A program made the translations under genes and the position numbers. This document shows positions 10,697 through 22,791 of a DNA stretch of 64,000 bases, piece by piece (position 1 is the stretch's first letter; every line of letters begins with the position of its first letter). The notes beneath the pieces are model-generated. The model was not told the DNA's origin. It saw nothing but the letters and a program-made list of their open reading frames with translations, and ran no database searches. The DNA comes from Trichoderma breve (Eukaryota > Ascomycota > Sordariomycetes > Hypocreales > Hypocreaceae), in contig NC_079233.1 of NCBI RefSeq assembly GCF_028502605.1, positions 5,022,001 through 5,086,000 on the forward strand. Reading direction: 5' to 3'.

Positions 10697-12412
10697 TTAC
10701 TCGAGCCTGGGGAATTTGGCAATTATCTCGTCTGAAATGGCACTCTCCATTGGTCGTTTGAGTGTGGAGCTTGTCGGCAAATCCAGTACCACAGACTCAT
10801 TCAACTGTACGTCCCCCACAGGCTGCTGAGGTAGTTGCTTTTGGTCGCCACTGACTACATTATAGCCAGCACACAGATCCAGTCTGTCCTCTCCCTCTCG
10901 CAGAGGTCGCATATAGTCGGCGGGTATCGCCGTTAACAGTTGGCAACTTAACTCGCATGGTTGATAAGTGTCCGCTGTCCAGTCCGGATCTGCATAGTTC
11001 TTGGCCTCGGCCAAGGTGTATCCCGTGCTGAATCCTTCGTGGTAAGCATCCGGCAATATGACTATCGTCTCTCCTGGCCGTTGGTCCACGATTCGATATG
11101 GTATGCCCATTTTCTTGAGCTTCTCAGGAAAGAAGAACTCGGCTCTGTGACGCATGAACTGCGAGCACTTTCCTTTCCTATTCAATGCCTCCTCAGCAAT
11201 ATCAACAGCAGTGGAAGGAACCACAATCCATATTTTGCGGCCCTTGTATAAATGATTCAGAGACGACAAGCGAAAGTCTTCGGCGTGGAGCTGGAACGTT
11301 GCGCCAAAGTGCTGAGCGGATTCGTACACGTAGGGCGTGTGTATTCCTGGAATAATGGCTTTTGTTTTGTCTAACTTATCGCCTGCCAAAGGATGAATTG
11401 GGCTTCGTTCTGGTACTCCAGCTTCCAGTCTTTGCTTGGCAGTCCACGCGGGGACATCGACTCGGTATCGCACATTCCGCATCTGCCTGTCCTTGCTCTT
11501 ATTAAAGAGCGTCTTGAGCTTTTTGAATTTCTCCTCCACGCTACCCGACAGCTCGCCATCTGGCTCTGAAGATGAAAAGGAGCCATCGCTTGGTACAGTG
11601 CTGACCTGCCAAAACGTCCTGTGATTGATCTGCCTTATTCTGTAGGCATTGGCAGGGGCGAACTGCGATGTTTTCTCTGGGAGTGGCTCTTGGAGCTCTT
11701 CCGGAAGAACGATTTTGAAGCATCCGTCTAGCTCAGCGTGAAGGCTTCGGGCGAAAGAGAGAAGAGCAGGGAAATCAGCCCACTGCTCGGGTGTCGGTCG
11801 GATATGCAGCACTTGATGGCCAACGGGACCGTCATATGAGTATGCGATTCCATGCGTGTCTGGCTCGCTCAGAGGCGAACTGGCTCGACTACTTCTTGTA
11901 GTTGGAGAGCTGTAGCGCTCTGAGGAGCTACAAAATCTGACCAAATCAATTTCATCTTCGGGAAGAAGCTCTGGTACCAGCAGTGGAGAAGCGCATTCAA
12001 TCGGCTTTGGGTTCTCGTCTTGCAGCTGCGAAGTCACAGCTTGCGCTGGCTCCTCAACTACATCCAGTGTTGGAGGTATTTCCTCCAGGGTTAGGGTCGC
12101 AGCCATTGTTGCTACAGGTGCGGCGTTTTTCGATGTGAGGCTGTCGATGGACGTAGGAAGCTGCTCTTGCGCAGCCTCAGTTGGTTGAGCGACAGGCTCA
12201 GTATTTGAACTGTCGCCTTGTGGTGGACACTCTTCTGCCACATCTTGAGCAGCGCGCTCGGCGCCCCTCTCAGGAGGCGCACATGACGACGGCGCAGGAG
12301 AATGCAGAGGGGCATCCATCTGCGCAGGGCTCTCCTCCAGGCGGCCTTTGGCGCCTATAATAGACACCTTGTTGGTCGTGTAAATGGTCTCGCAGCGAGG
12401 CTCTGCCTCCAT
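10697..12412 (-). CDS. JmjN/JmjC-domain protein, KDM4-like histone demethylase candidate, 571 aa
   Basis: Single exon. The first ATG in frame is at 12412; an upstream GTG extends the frame by 7 codons. The first ~195 residues are Pro/Ala/Glu/Gln-rich and low in complexity. Residues ~203-240 form a JmjN motif (IRPTPEQWADFPALLSFA ... GCFKIVLPEE). Residues ~340-480 are a JmjC fold. The Fe(II) ligands visible are H376 and E378 in LHAEDF, and H458 in AYHEGFSTGY, with K in the following strand (YKGRKIWIVVP) placed to bind 2-oxoglutarate. The pairing of JmjN with JmjC is that of the KDM4/Rph1 lysine-demethylase group, which acts on H3K9/H3K36 methylation. Unlike those proteins it ends ~110 residues after the last ligand, with no PHD, Tudor or zinc-finger region. 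Activity is therefore likely by residue content, but substrate is unknown. Confidence 0.85.
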   Translation of the reverse strand: MEAEPRCETIYTTNKVSIIGAKGRLEESPAQMDAPLHSPAPSSCAPPERGAERAAQDVAEECPPQGDSSNTEPVAQPTEAAQEQLPTSIDSLTSKNAAPVATMAATLTLEEIPPTLDVVEEPAQAVTSQLQDENPKPIECASPLLVPELLPEDEIDLVRFCSSSERYSSPTTRSSRASSPLSEPDTHGIAYSYDGPVGHQVLHIRPTPEQWADFPALLSFARSLHAELDGCFKIVLPEELQEPLPEKTSQFAPANAYRIRQINHRTFWQVSTVPSDGSFSSSEPDGELSGSVEEKFKKLKTLFNKSKDRQMRNVRYRVDVPAWTAKQRLEAGVPERSPIHPLAGDKLDKTKAIIPGIHTPYVYESAQHFGATFQLHAEDFRLSSLNHLYKGRKIWIVVPSTAVDIAEEALNRKGKCSQFMRHRAEFFFPEKLKKMGIPYRIVDQRPGETIVILPDAYHEGFSTGYTLAEAKNYADPDWTADTYQPCELSCQLLTAIPADYMRPLREGEDRLDLCAGYNVVSGDQKQLPQQPVGDVQLNESVVLDLPTSSTLKRPMESAISDEIIAKFPRLE

Positions 12413-15400
12413 CGCACGGCGCAAAGTACCCACAGCGTGCCCTGCAACGACTGGATGTGTGTGTGGCCAGGATTATAAGGCGGGCGGCAGGGTTCCTCGG
12501 GGACTCCGACGGAAGACGGCTACAGACGCAGAAAAAACCGCCGTTCAAAGAAAAGGCCTCGAGTCGGCCAAGAATGCAAAGACTGAAACGTGCTGTTGGT
12601 TGTGCAGCTCGCCCAGCTTGCCGAAAATGATCGGAACCACAGCAATGGAGAGAATAGATGCTGTCCGCTCTGAAACAGTCTGCCCTCAGAGGAGGTTTCC
12701 GCCCCACGAGATGCGGCTAGCTGCGTCCAACAAACACGGGGCAGGGAATCCAATCGAAGGCAGAGGAGATGGATTATCGATTTGGAGTCTGCCTCGTCGT
12801 TTTGAGGGAGAGAAAATGCCAAAAAAGGGAGATGAGGAAGAACAAGACGAATAAGATGAAGGGCGTGATGTCTCTCTCGAGGACGATGGAATAAAAGACG
12901 TTCTTTTAGTATGTAAGATTTCGTGGAAAAGCAAGTCGAAAGAGTCAGCGAAAAGATCAAAAAAGCCTCCAAGCATGGAATCAAATCGTATGGAAAATTT
13001 TCGAACTTCCAACGCACGACTAAGGCAGGTACCAGCTACCAGGCTGACGTCGAGGAGCAAGCGGGAAATTCGGGCCGGCCAAGGGTATCGGTACAAAGGA
13101 GAGGGAATTGGGGGAAAGAGAGTTTGAGCACAAGAAACGCCCATGGGGGAGGGAAAAAAAAAAAAGAAGAACCAGGCAGAAAAAAACAGGTGGTGGTGGC
13201 AATAGCTCTTTGGGGGCGTTTTCATTTTTGCCGACGGTGTTAGAAAGGGTACCTGCGTTCACCTGTTGCGGCTGCCTCTTCTGGATGTACCTCGCCGGCA
13301 TTGCTGGGGAAGCCCGGAGGTGGAAATGACTCTCGAGAATATGGCTATAGCCATGGGAACCAACACCGCAAGCCGTTCACGAGACGAAATTCATTGTCAC
13401 ACAAGGAAAAGCAGGGCCTTGTGTATGTACGAATACTCGGTCAGGCGTAGCGCAAATGCTGCACATCAGCAGAAGCCGAATCCGGCAACTCTCCTTTGCC
13501 AATCCGTTCACCAACGCACCCAATGGGGCCTAGCTGTGACTTGTATGCTTTGTGCTGCTCACATTTGCTTGCATTTGCCTTTGATCTTTTTTGCTTGTTT
13601 AGTGGACGCGCCATCACTTTCGAGCCAATGTCTGGTTGCGTCCCGTCCACATCCCACCAGAGCGGGAACAGGGATTAGTTGCCCTTCTAGGATGAGATCC
13701 CGTTCTCGTGACGCGGGGGATCCGTCCAGGGGTCTGGGCGAGTTATTACGAGTACAGTAACACGACGGAAAAAGACAATGGAGGTGACCCTGTGCTACAT
13801 GATCTGGCACACTGTCCACTCATCAGCCTGGGATTTTTCTTGTTGGTTCCTAGGACTGTGTGACGTGCATTAATTGGTGTACAGACGCAGTGTAGATGAG
13901 ATGGAATTTCGGTAAGTTAATTGGACCTTTACTGTGCTATCTTGTAGTCTTGTAGTCAGCAGCGGCACTAAAATTGCCTGGGCTACCGAGCGGAGGACAG
14001 AAAAAACAAGACCGGGAAGAGGTGAACCATACGCCTACTGCTATATCTACATTTCCCTACTACATCTACATTTCCCTACTATATCTATATTTCTCTAGTA
14101 GCTGCTACTATATATATATATTAATAACTGCTATAATATTTATATAATAAAGTTTGGCTGCTGGCTGAATAGGTGTTCTACAAGGTGGTTAGGTGCTTAT
14201 ATTACTAAATGTATATACGTATCTGTTTTGCGGTCTTCCTTTTTCTGTCATCCGCTTGGCTGCTTATACCTATCACCAAGGACAATGCCAGGGGAAGAGT
14301 CAGACTCGTGGCAGGTTGCTGCTCATTGTCGGTGGCAGACAGACTGGCTGCGGGAAGAGGCACAGTCGGCAAAGAAGGCGAATCAAGCCAGTCCCAGTCA
14401 TCAAGGAGTTCAGGGCTCACAGAAGGCAGCTCCGTACGAGCTCGGGGGCAAGCTCGGTTGCGACTTGGACAAGGGTGGTGCTCGAAGTAATTCGCACTGA
14501 AATCAGAAATGATGTGGTTGGTGAATCTGTTTATTGCCTCTTGTTAATGCTGTAAGAGCTTTCCGGGGTAGAGCGCGTTTAACAGAACCCATTTCGCCTA
14601 AGAGTATGGTTCGACGTTGTTCCTGCATGCCCGGTGGTTCGAAGGCTTCGTGGCGGCGCTTGGCTTAACGAAAAACCATCCCTTGTCGATGTTGTTGATG
14701 AGTGGATGAAGGTAGCTTGCTACGGAAAAAAAAAAGAAAAGGAAAGGGAAGATCGTGAATGCTGCAGGTGCGAGGATCGATATTTATACTTCGGCAGAAC
14801 GGCCAGCCGGGCGGTGTGTTGTTCAGTAATTTACAACCGCAATCATGGACTTCGACTCCTAAGTAGCAGAGCCGGTGTGGGTGACGATGTCCGTGTAGGC
14901 TGATGTATGCGTTGGGCATCTTGCGAGATCCTCAAAGGGCTTATAGAATGAATCCTGGCACATGTTGCCCCTGGCTCCTTCAACAACGATATACTACTAG
15001 CGGAAACATGATCAAGAAGAGGCAAAAATATTATCAGGAAACAAAACCAGCTTTCAATTCGTCGTGGTATTTACTCTTTCTCTCTGTATACAGGCCAGAA
15101 AACCTAATCCCCTCCCATCGCACAAAACAATGCTCTGTCCAGCCCCCTCCACCCGCACGCCGATGCTTTCATCTTCCATCTTATATCGCAAAAGCCAAAC
15201 CGGCACATTTCTCCTGACTGCATAACTTCGTCAGGGCATTTCTTTCCCGCAACCCCGGTAAAACCTGGCAACAAGCCATTCCATATCATGTGGAATAAAA
15301 AGGAAACAACAAACAAAGCTTTGCTGTCAAGAAGCATATACACAAGGGGTATTGAGAACTCCTCCCCACCCCCAAAAAGGAAGAAAAAGAACACGGGGAG

Positions 15401-15559
15401 GAGTGACGCCAAGATCGAAAAAAAGGAAGCATCTAGTATAACACCATTGGGGGTAACTCGCCCATGATCCTTGAAATTTCAAGGGGCTCCTTCCTGCCTC
15501 TCCTCCATAAAAAAAAAGCCATGTATTTTGAATTAATGATTAATGACAGCTCGTCAACT
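12413..15559. other. Intergenic region between two minus-strand genes, with a dispersed repeat copy
   Basis: About 3.1 kb. The side near 12413-13250 is the promoter and leader of the JmjC gene, with pyrimidine tracts on the minus strand. The middle (13990-14150) holds a copy of the dispersed AT-rich repeat, annotated separately. The right end should carry the SPA2 3' untranslated region. Open frames of up to 179 codons are compositionally biased and unsupported. Confidence 0.55.
13990..14150 (-). repeat. Dispersed AT-rich degenerate repeat, copy A (reverse orientation)
   Basis: Read on the minus strand, it has tandem units of the form ATATAGATATAGTAGGGAAA, a CTAGAGAAATATAGATAT core, and a flank GTAGGCGTATGGTT followed by a C/T-rich stretch ending TTTTTTCTGTCC. 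The same core and the same flank occur in the same order at 28471-28650 on the plus strand. A TA-dinucleotide run of ~14 bases lies at the 14110-14122 end. Confidence 0.7.
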
Positions 15560-18358
15560 TCATGAAAAATCATCCTCTTCTTGTGACGCCGCTGCCAGCT
15601 CCTCCACAGTCTCAACAAGTTCCATGGCTTCCCGGGCAATCTCAAAAGCAATCGGTGGCAGCGTCTGGGTCCAAGATTTCCATTGCTTTTCTTCGACTTC
15701 CGAATCTGCCATTTCCTGGCCTCGACGGTTGGCTTCGACAAGGTGGTCCCGGCAGTCGCTTAGGCGAACTACTAGGTTGCCACGACCATATTTCTGGGTT
15801 TCCGAGACAATGCGACTCACGATGCCATTGACAGAGCCAACGTGTGTAGAAATTTGGCGGATATCACCATCCGCGCGGGCACAGTTGACCACATTATGGA
15901 TGTCGGGTATTAACAGGGCGTTTTGATCTTCAAGGTACGTCTGGGCCATCGTCAGTCATCCTGTGGGTCGTATTTTGGTTTGTTTTTGCTTTTGCAAAAC
16001 TAGGCGTCGCCCTAAGCCCGTACCTTCAGACCTTCGATTTGGCCGTCGTGATGCTCCTCGCCGTGTCCATTGGCTGCCCCATTTGCATACGCATCCATGG
16101 ATGTCCGAGGAGAGTTGACGGGGCTATAGGCCGAAGATTCGATGCTCGCCCTGATGTTGGCAAGATTTTTGAAAGCAGGAGCTGGAGGCAGACCCTCGTG
16201 GGTGGTTGATCCCCGAGCAACGCTGCGCGGGGAGAAGAAGCCGCTGGAGTCGATGGGTGTTGCATTTCCGTCCTCCTCATCCTCCAACTCTTCAGCAGGG
16301 GTTGGTCGGATTTTGGCTGCTCGGAGGATCTCAACAATGGCGACAGTGAGATGTGACGCCGCTGCATCGACGAGAGAGATTGGTGTAATACCAGAGCTTG
16401 CGGCAAAGCTCTTGGAGACGGTAATCAAGTGGTTTGCGGTGGCGGAAATCCGGGCCCGGAGCTTTCCCTGTTGCTGTTGAGCTGCCTCACTTCCACGGGG
16501 CGCGGACTCGTCCAAGTCTCTCGTAATTCGTCGGACGCTGACAACGACCCCTTTCATGGCATCAATGACGTTCTCCGGATGGTCATCGCGGACCTTTTGC
16601 AAGAGTTCGTCAATGGCCATTTGGTATTTGGTAACGTGGACATCCCTGACTCGTCCATTCTCATCCAGCAGAGTATTGTCGCTCGGTAGCTTGATGGAAT
16701 CTCCGTCCACGCTGAACCCGGCGGAAGAACCTCGCAGGCTCCTGATCTGAGTCTTGGTTTTTGCGTAGCGCTCTCTCCAATCTCGAACCTCATTCTCGAG
16801 CTGCTCGATGGTCTTCTCAAGCGCCGCCTGTTTCTCGTATGTGGAACCGCTTTGCTGAGAAAGCTGCCGCATCTCGCGCAAAAACTCCTGGGCTTCAGCT
16901 CGCACTTCTTCCGTTACTTGTTGCTGCTGCTGGAGAGAGTGTCGCAGTTCGTCATTTTCTCGCTGCAGATCCTCGTTTACACTGGTAGAAGACATCATGC
17001 TAACGCTTTGTCGAACTTGTTCCCGAAGTTGTTTGGTCTCTTGTTCGTGTTCTTCGCGCATGCGCTCCAGTTCTTGCTTGAGCGAGATGCTGAGCTTTTC
17101 TGCCTCTGTCAGTTTTCCTTCGAGGTCTGAGCGGGCATCTGCCAACTCCTGTTTCTCTTCGTCCTTTGCTGCAGCCTGTGACTGGTGGTTATCGCGCAAA
17201 CTGTTCATTTCCTCTTCTTTTTTCTTTATTTCTTCTTCCATGCTTGAGATCTTGGCGTTCAAATCCTTCACTTGTGTCTCATATTCTTCGATAATCTTCT
17301 TTTCCGCCTATTATAAGTTAGAAATCTAGACCATGGACCACATCATCACAAGTTGAATAATAAAAGAAGAAACTCACTTCTCCATTATCAGGGCCATCTG
17401 CGCCTCCGTATGCGTCCGCACCATCGTCATCTTCTTCTATCATTGTACTTTTATTGGGAACAATGGTGTTGTTCTGTGTGGGGTGTCGCGGCATTGGTCG
17501 AGCGTAGTTGCCGTTGGGAATGCTGGGCGATGGAGGCACACCATATGGGTCAATGGGCGGTGGCCCTCTAATCGAGCTGGCATTGGACGGCCTTCGCATG
17601 CGACTCTGTGATCTGGGTGGGTATTCGCCGTTGACGGGAGTCCCTGTGCGATTCATTGGGCCGCCTCTATTGGACATGGAGCTTCCACCCCGTGGGATAT
17701 CGTTGCCCACGAACTGCGGGAATCTGCGTTCCAGTTCGTGGAACACATCGGCGGCAAGATCTCGGAATCGAGGAGGTCCCAGTGACGACAGCCTTTGACG
17801 GGCCTGGTTTCGCTTGGGATGGAACGTCTTCTCTGGTAACAAAAAGGCTGGCGGCATGTTGGGCGCATTTGGCGGAGTGCGCGCTGCGGCCTGGCGGCGC
17901 ACCAATTCGTCGTAGACATCGGTACTCAGTTCAAAGAATTGGACGGGGGACAGTCGTAGCAGCTTGTCGCGGGCCTTGTTGGGCTGCTGCTTGGCGTTTG
18001 GGTCGCGCGAAGTGAGGAAAACCCTCAGGGCAACGTAATGCTCAGAGAGGACGCCCTCGTCGATGTTGGCGGCGGTTGGCGACTCGCCTCCGGCCTCGCT
18101 CCTGGCGTACATGTTCATGCCATTGCTGGATCGGCCGACAGAGGGCGGCGGGGACGGGCCCCCCGTGTTTGTAGGCCCCGGAGGAAAGCCATTCATGCTC
18201 ATGGTTCCCGAGGAGCCTCCAGAGGTGGGAGGCGAGACGAGGTTGCCGCGGTTGGGAAAGGATCCGTCGTCGTTGGCCTGGTACCGTGAGAAGGACCACT
18301 CGCTTCCGCCTACAGAAACTGGGGACAGCGGCGCATTGCGATCGCTGATGGTGCTCAT
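15560..18358 (-). CDS. SPA2: Spa2-like polarisome scaffold protein, 881 aa, three exons
   Basis: Exons on the minus strand are 18358-17378, 17307-16024 and 15940-15560. The introns are 70 nt (17308-17377, GTGAGT ... CTAAC ... TAG) and 83 nt (15941-16023, GTACGG ... CAG). All junctions are phase 0, giving 881 aa. Residues ~100-210 contain two Spa2 homology (SHD/GIT-type) repeats. One is around HYVALRVFL ... ARDKLLRLSPVQFFELSTDVYDEL, the other around ARQRLSSLGPPRFRDLAADVFHEL. Exon 2 begins a long coiled coil (~330-520) rich in Glu/Lys/Gln. The C-terminal part holds a conserved helical domain (LLQKVRDDHPENVIDAMKGV ... exon 3 ISTHVGSVNGIVSRIVSETQ). Spa2 is the tip-localised scaffold that binds the formin Bni1, Pea2/Bud6 and cell-wall MAPK kinases to steer hyphal growth. 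Family size and domain order match. Exon 3 was chosen to start at the CAG before ACG TAC, which keeps the frame. Confidence 0.93.
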
Positions 18359-21300
18359 GGTGGGAGGGAAAGCAGGAGGAGGGAAAGGAAAGCGGCTAGC
18401 TCAGACGCCACGAGATGGGAGGCTTTGGTGGTTTGCGCCCGTGCCTGACAGTGCGTGTGTAAAGAGACGCCACTCGGAACCAGTCCAAAAGCGCCTGTCG
18501 CGGTGCTAAAATGCCGTTCCCCACAGTGTGGCACCCCTACTGAACAAGACGATGTTACTTGCTATCCAGTAGCAGGTTGGCACGAGGTTTGAACTTGTTC
18601 GTTGGCGTTGGGAGGGCTCGAAACTGGACCAGCCGCGAGAGTGTGGTGATGATGACTGGATCAATGCGAGTTGTGAACTGAACTGGAAAGTAGCCGCGAG
18701 GTCGCTAGAAGGGCGTTTGGGCCAACTGGTGCACCGGCAGTTTTTGAGAGCTGCAGGCCTCTGGAAGAGAGTCCTCAGGACTTGCAGGTATACCGACGAC
18801 GAGTCTAGGTAGCACAGTACGAGTGCGTGTATAGGCTCAATAGCAATGCCGGACTTCGTAGGTAGTATCGAAACAACGCCCGACTCAGCAACTCCGTATA
18901 CCTGGCAAGCAGCTTGTATCAAGGACGAACGTGGCGTGAGGCCGCAGAAGGAAGGCAAAATTGGCGACGGCGCTTGAAACGGCAGTGCGAGCACAGGCAG
19001 GGATGCACCAGCTCGAATCGAAAGGGCTGATTGTCCACACGTCCGGGGGTGTCTCAAAAGGGGGGGGCTTTGGAGGTTTGCTGGAGAGATCTGGCGCAGG
19101 CGGAAATGAGCTGCTATGCCCTTGTTGGCAAATAAGAGTCGAGTGCAATTTCTCCCAGACAGAGCCCCGTACGAGTACAAGTTGGGAAGGGAAACAGAGC
19201 ACAGGAGCTTGGCACGGGGGGGAGCCAAAGTGTTCAGTTGCCGTAGACTGACTATAATAGAGAAGGGTTGGGATGAGAAGAAAGAGACAGCAAAGACAGT
19301 ACGATACTCTAAGAGTTGAGGCGACCAGGGGGGTGGGAGAAGAAGAGAAGCGGGCAAAAGGTGAAGAGAGAAAAGCCGGTGGGAAATCAGGGCCTTGGAG
19401 AAGCTGACGCGACTGCAGAGATCGATCGGCGGGCAACAATAAAATGGGCCAGCAGCAGGTATCAGAGGTCAGGTCCTTGCACTGCTGATACCACAGGCGT
19501 AGGTACAGCATCAATGTCCAGTGCAAGTGCTGTACAGGGTCAGGGGGACAGCTGGTCTGGTTCATTTGATGTCTTCAGTGGCTGTTGGACCAAGAGCTGA
19601 CGACTTTCTGGCTGCTTCGGCTGATGCTGCCATCATGACTGGCTGTCTGCTGGGCCATGAGAATAGCCTCTCTCCACCGACCCCAACCGTCGGTGTGCAG
19701 GCCATGATTAACAAGTCGTAGCACTGTGGAGACGTTCTAGTAAGAGACGCGGTATTATCACGACTTCAATCCTACCTAGGTACTTACAAGATGTAACCTT
19801 GCGTTTAGTCCACGGCACTTTTCGCATATCAAAGTCCATATTCATAGGTAATCTATTGCTTTCCGTGTGCTCTTTTACGCAGCCTGGATTAACACCCTGC
19901 CAATAGCAATGCAATGCCCAGACGCGAGTCTTTCGCCTTGCCTCGCCTCTCGCCTCATGGCGCCAACGCCATTTTGCGTGGCGTTCGGCTAGAGCTGGGG
20001 GAGTGGACTTTGTTCCCCTGAATTGCGGTCTCGCCGGGTTCTGATTTGCTCTGCAATCGCTGGCGCCACAGCTGGATCGGGGCTTGGAGGCCACTGATTG
20101 ATTTTCGCTTTATGATTCAGGAACGAGGCCTCCATAATGCTTGCACCAGAGAAACGACTGCAAGTATACGGCTATGGATGTGTATGTAAGCGTAGTATTG
20201 ATTTTAATCAAACTACTCCGTACAGAGCAAACGTTTATTGGACTGACAACAAACGCGGACTGTCGGAGCAATTCTGCTGACTCTCTGAAATTGAACGGCC
20301 CTTGTGTCTCCTCATGGATAACGAGTATACGCACCCAAGCCGCCCTAATTTTCATCTTGTATACTGCTCCATGACCCAGGATCTCCAACCAGGGGCCTTG
20401 CGTTCACCAGAATCCGATACAGCACAGCCAGATTCCGGTGATTATCAACCGTGCCCTGGAAAAGCACCGTGCTCATGGAGGATCCGTGCCGTGCGCAGTT
20501 TTCACTTTGAATGTAGAAAATATGATTCAAACGCTCGAAGAGTAACATACAACGAGCTTCAACATTTGGATCAATGCACCATAGGATTCTCGGAGTAATA
20601 TAAGTTGGTGCTACGTAGTACGCAACCTATTCCACAAAACCCGCATCTAATCTCATATCGAAGCAGCCTGAACTCCGTAGATTAAAGCATCCTTGCTCAC
20701 ATCCATGGCCTTGGTCTAATAACAGTTGTCCGTTTCCAGTGCTAGTGCTCCGCCTGCTGCGACTCTGTAATGAGTGACCAAATCTTACTCTCCCCGCACA
20801 ACAGGTACCTTCATGCTGCGCGACAGTGCGACAGTGAGCTTCTGTTCTGATGTCGGGACCAAAAGAACTCCGTACAAGTGAAAGCATACGTGGACGGACG
20901 CCGACAGAGCTCATCCGCCCGGTGGTGCTGTCTTAGACACGACGCGCATGCTCCCAGCATTACCATAAATAACATCGCGACTTAATAAAGTAGATTGAAC
21001 AGATGAAAAAGACGCAGAAAACACTGCGCTCAAGAGTATTATTCCTTCAATTATAATCTCGTGTGAAGTAGCTATCTGACATGGTCTGTCTACTCTGTAT
21101 CTCAAAGACTTGAATGGCAAAATTACGTTCTTTGTCCACCTCTCGGGAGCCTCCCGAAACCAACGATCTGAAAGACTCTCGCTCTTCCAATCACCAGCTA
21201 ATCCCATCTCGTCAAGAGCCAATCTGGAACCTGCCACTCAAGATCTTGCATTGGACGATGTCGATTGGCAGATCCGGTTGCCGGCCACCCAACAGGACTG

Positions 21301-21975
21301 CAAGCCACTCGGGCTAGACGCGGGTTGGTGCATATACGAGGATCAACGCCACATTTTCTCGCCGTCGGCCATTTCGCAAAACAACATGTAGTACCTAGGT
21401 AAGTGCATACCTAGTAGGTAGGCAGTTCCTTGAATATCTGCTCGTCTCACTATGGATGTTCTTCTAGTCTCGCTATCTTCTTCTAGTGTCCCCTACTTTC
21501 TTCTAGCATCTGCTACTATCGAAAATGGAAAAGCTTAGCGATACCTTGTTTTCACTTGGGGTGTTCATAGGACATGTAATTGTCCGGTTGAGTAGATGAT
21601 GAGGCAAGCTTGTGATTGCTATTATGCAATACGACGGGTATTTGGTCAATGATGTGAGTAAAACCCAGTTGCAATCGTAGCTAGAATATAAAAGCCTAGG
21701 GGATCGATGCCAACATGCAGCATTGGCCAATGTTTATTAGAAGTGATTTGGAATCATATAGTCATAGATGGGTTGCAGGTTTCACATCCTACCCAGCCGG
21801 TGTCTTCTCGATCTGATATCCTGAGGCAGTTCTCGTACGGACCAAACAACAATGAAGCAATTACTCTCTACCAATCCCCGGAACGCCACGCCAAATCTAA
21901 GACGACTTTGGTCGTCATGAGCAACATACTGGTAGACGATAAAAAGGCACGCAATGATAGATATCCCGTCTTCAC
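18359..21975. other. Long intergenic region, SPA2 promoter and SSU72 3' side
   Basis: About 3.6 kb with no supported gene. The part to ~19.6 kb is the SPA2 upstream region, with long but biased minus-strand frames (Ser/Pro/Leu/Cys), likely leader or spurious. From 18.9 kb onward the short motif ACTCCGTA recurs several times. A degenerate repeat copy lies at 21425-21540. The palindromic CCTAGGTA occurs near 19773 and 21392. Confidence 0.55.
21425..21540 (-). repeat. Dispersed AT-rich degenerate repeat, copy B
   Basis: Read on the minus strand it has ATAGTAGCAGATGCTAGAAG, then CTAGAAGAAGATAGC and CTAGAAGAACAT units, then GAGCAGATATTCAAGGAAC. The last block matches AGCAGATGCTCAAGGAAC at the end of the 32-kb copy, so the two share an end sequence as well as the tandem core. 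Confidence 0.6.
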
Positions 21976-22791
21976 TCAAAACCACGCCAGAGTCCAAGTC
22001 GATGGGAGATTTGGCCAGCGTTCCTGCCAGGCGGCAATAATCTCCGGCACCCGCTCGTCAAAGCTGGCGCGAGCAGCCGCACTTCCACTGTCAAAGGCAG
22101 CCGGCCCTATGGCGCCTCGTTCTTCTGCGGCAGCGGCATTGAGGGAGTTGGCAAGATCAAGGATGCCCTGCCCGCCGATATGGGCTTCCTCGTGATTATC
22201 TTTGATTTCAATGTTGATCACGTGTACCGGCCGATTCAATGGCGAGCCGCGATTGAGGAGATCGTCAATGACGGCATCCCAGCATCGCTCCTCACAGGTA
22301 AAAACTACGTCGACAACCCCGCCTTCAGTGCCCTCGCTGCCTCTATCACTAGTGTGCTGCAATCTGGGCACCCCGACGGGCCAGTCTTGCCAGCGTTCGG
22401 GGCCCCATTTCACGCCTCTATTTCTTCCTAGCATGTTCAATATACCGTTGTTACGGTATAGCCTAGGATCTTTAGCCTCCAGCTCCTTGTACATGCTATC
22501 GTAAGATGTCTTGTTGAACTGATACACGTTCGGCTGGGTGATGGTCGGGCCCGGTAGCCGCACGAGAGAGCCCGTGCCAAAGGATATCACAGGATAGTTG
22601 GCTTGGGAGAGTCGGAGATGAGCTTCCATGGATCTTGATTCAAAATTAGCACGATGGAATAAGGGACCCTCGCATAGTAAAACGAACCTGTTGTTATTAC
22701 TGGCGCAGACAGTGCAGAATTTGAGCTTGTAGTCCCCATTCTCATTTGGCGACCCGTTCTGGGCCGCTGTTGTACCGTTCGCAGTCTCCAT
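21976..22791 (-). CDS. SSU72: Ssu72, RNA polymerase II CTD phosphatase, 253 aa, two exons
   Basis: Exon 1 is 22791-22688 and exon 2 22633-21976. The 54-nt intron is 22634-22687 (GTTCGT donor, GCTAAT branch, AAG acceptor). The spliced protein of 253 aa has the Cys-based phosphatase loop C29-A-S-N-N-N-R35 (CX5R) after KFCTV. It is followed at once by [22 protein letters not shown], the Ssu72 hallmark, and later by [13 protein letters not shown], which carries the conserved acidic region. Ssu72 removes phosphate from Ser5/Ser7 of the Pol II C-terminal repeat and belongs to the cleavage and polyadenylation factor, acting in termination and gene looping. Without splicing the frame stays open and would insert 18 residues right after the catalytic Arg codon begins. 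Family comparison makes splicing the intended form. The first ~20 residues are a variable N-terminal extension. Confidence 0.95.
   Translation of the reverse strand: METANGTTAAQNGSPNENGDYKLKFCTVCASNNNRFVLLCEGPLFHRANFESRSMEAHLRLSQANYPVISFGTGSLVRLPGPTITQPNVYQFNKTSYDSMYKELEAKDPRLYRNNGILNMLGRNRGVKWGPERWQDWPVGVPRLQHTSDRGSEGTEGGVVDVVFTCEERCWDAVIDDLLNRGSPLNRPVHVINIEIKDNHEEAHIGGQGILDLANSLNAAAAEERGAIGPAAFDSGSAAARASFDERVPEIIAAWQERWPNLPSTWTLAWF

Noticed and set aside
18506..19357. 283-codon minus-strand frame upstream of SPA2
   Set aside because: Ser/Leu/Pro/Cys-rich with no domain, and directly in the upstream leader of SPA2. More likely untranslated leader or promoter.
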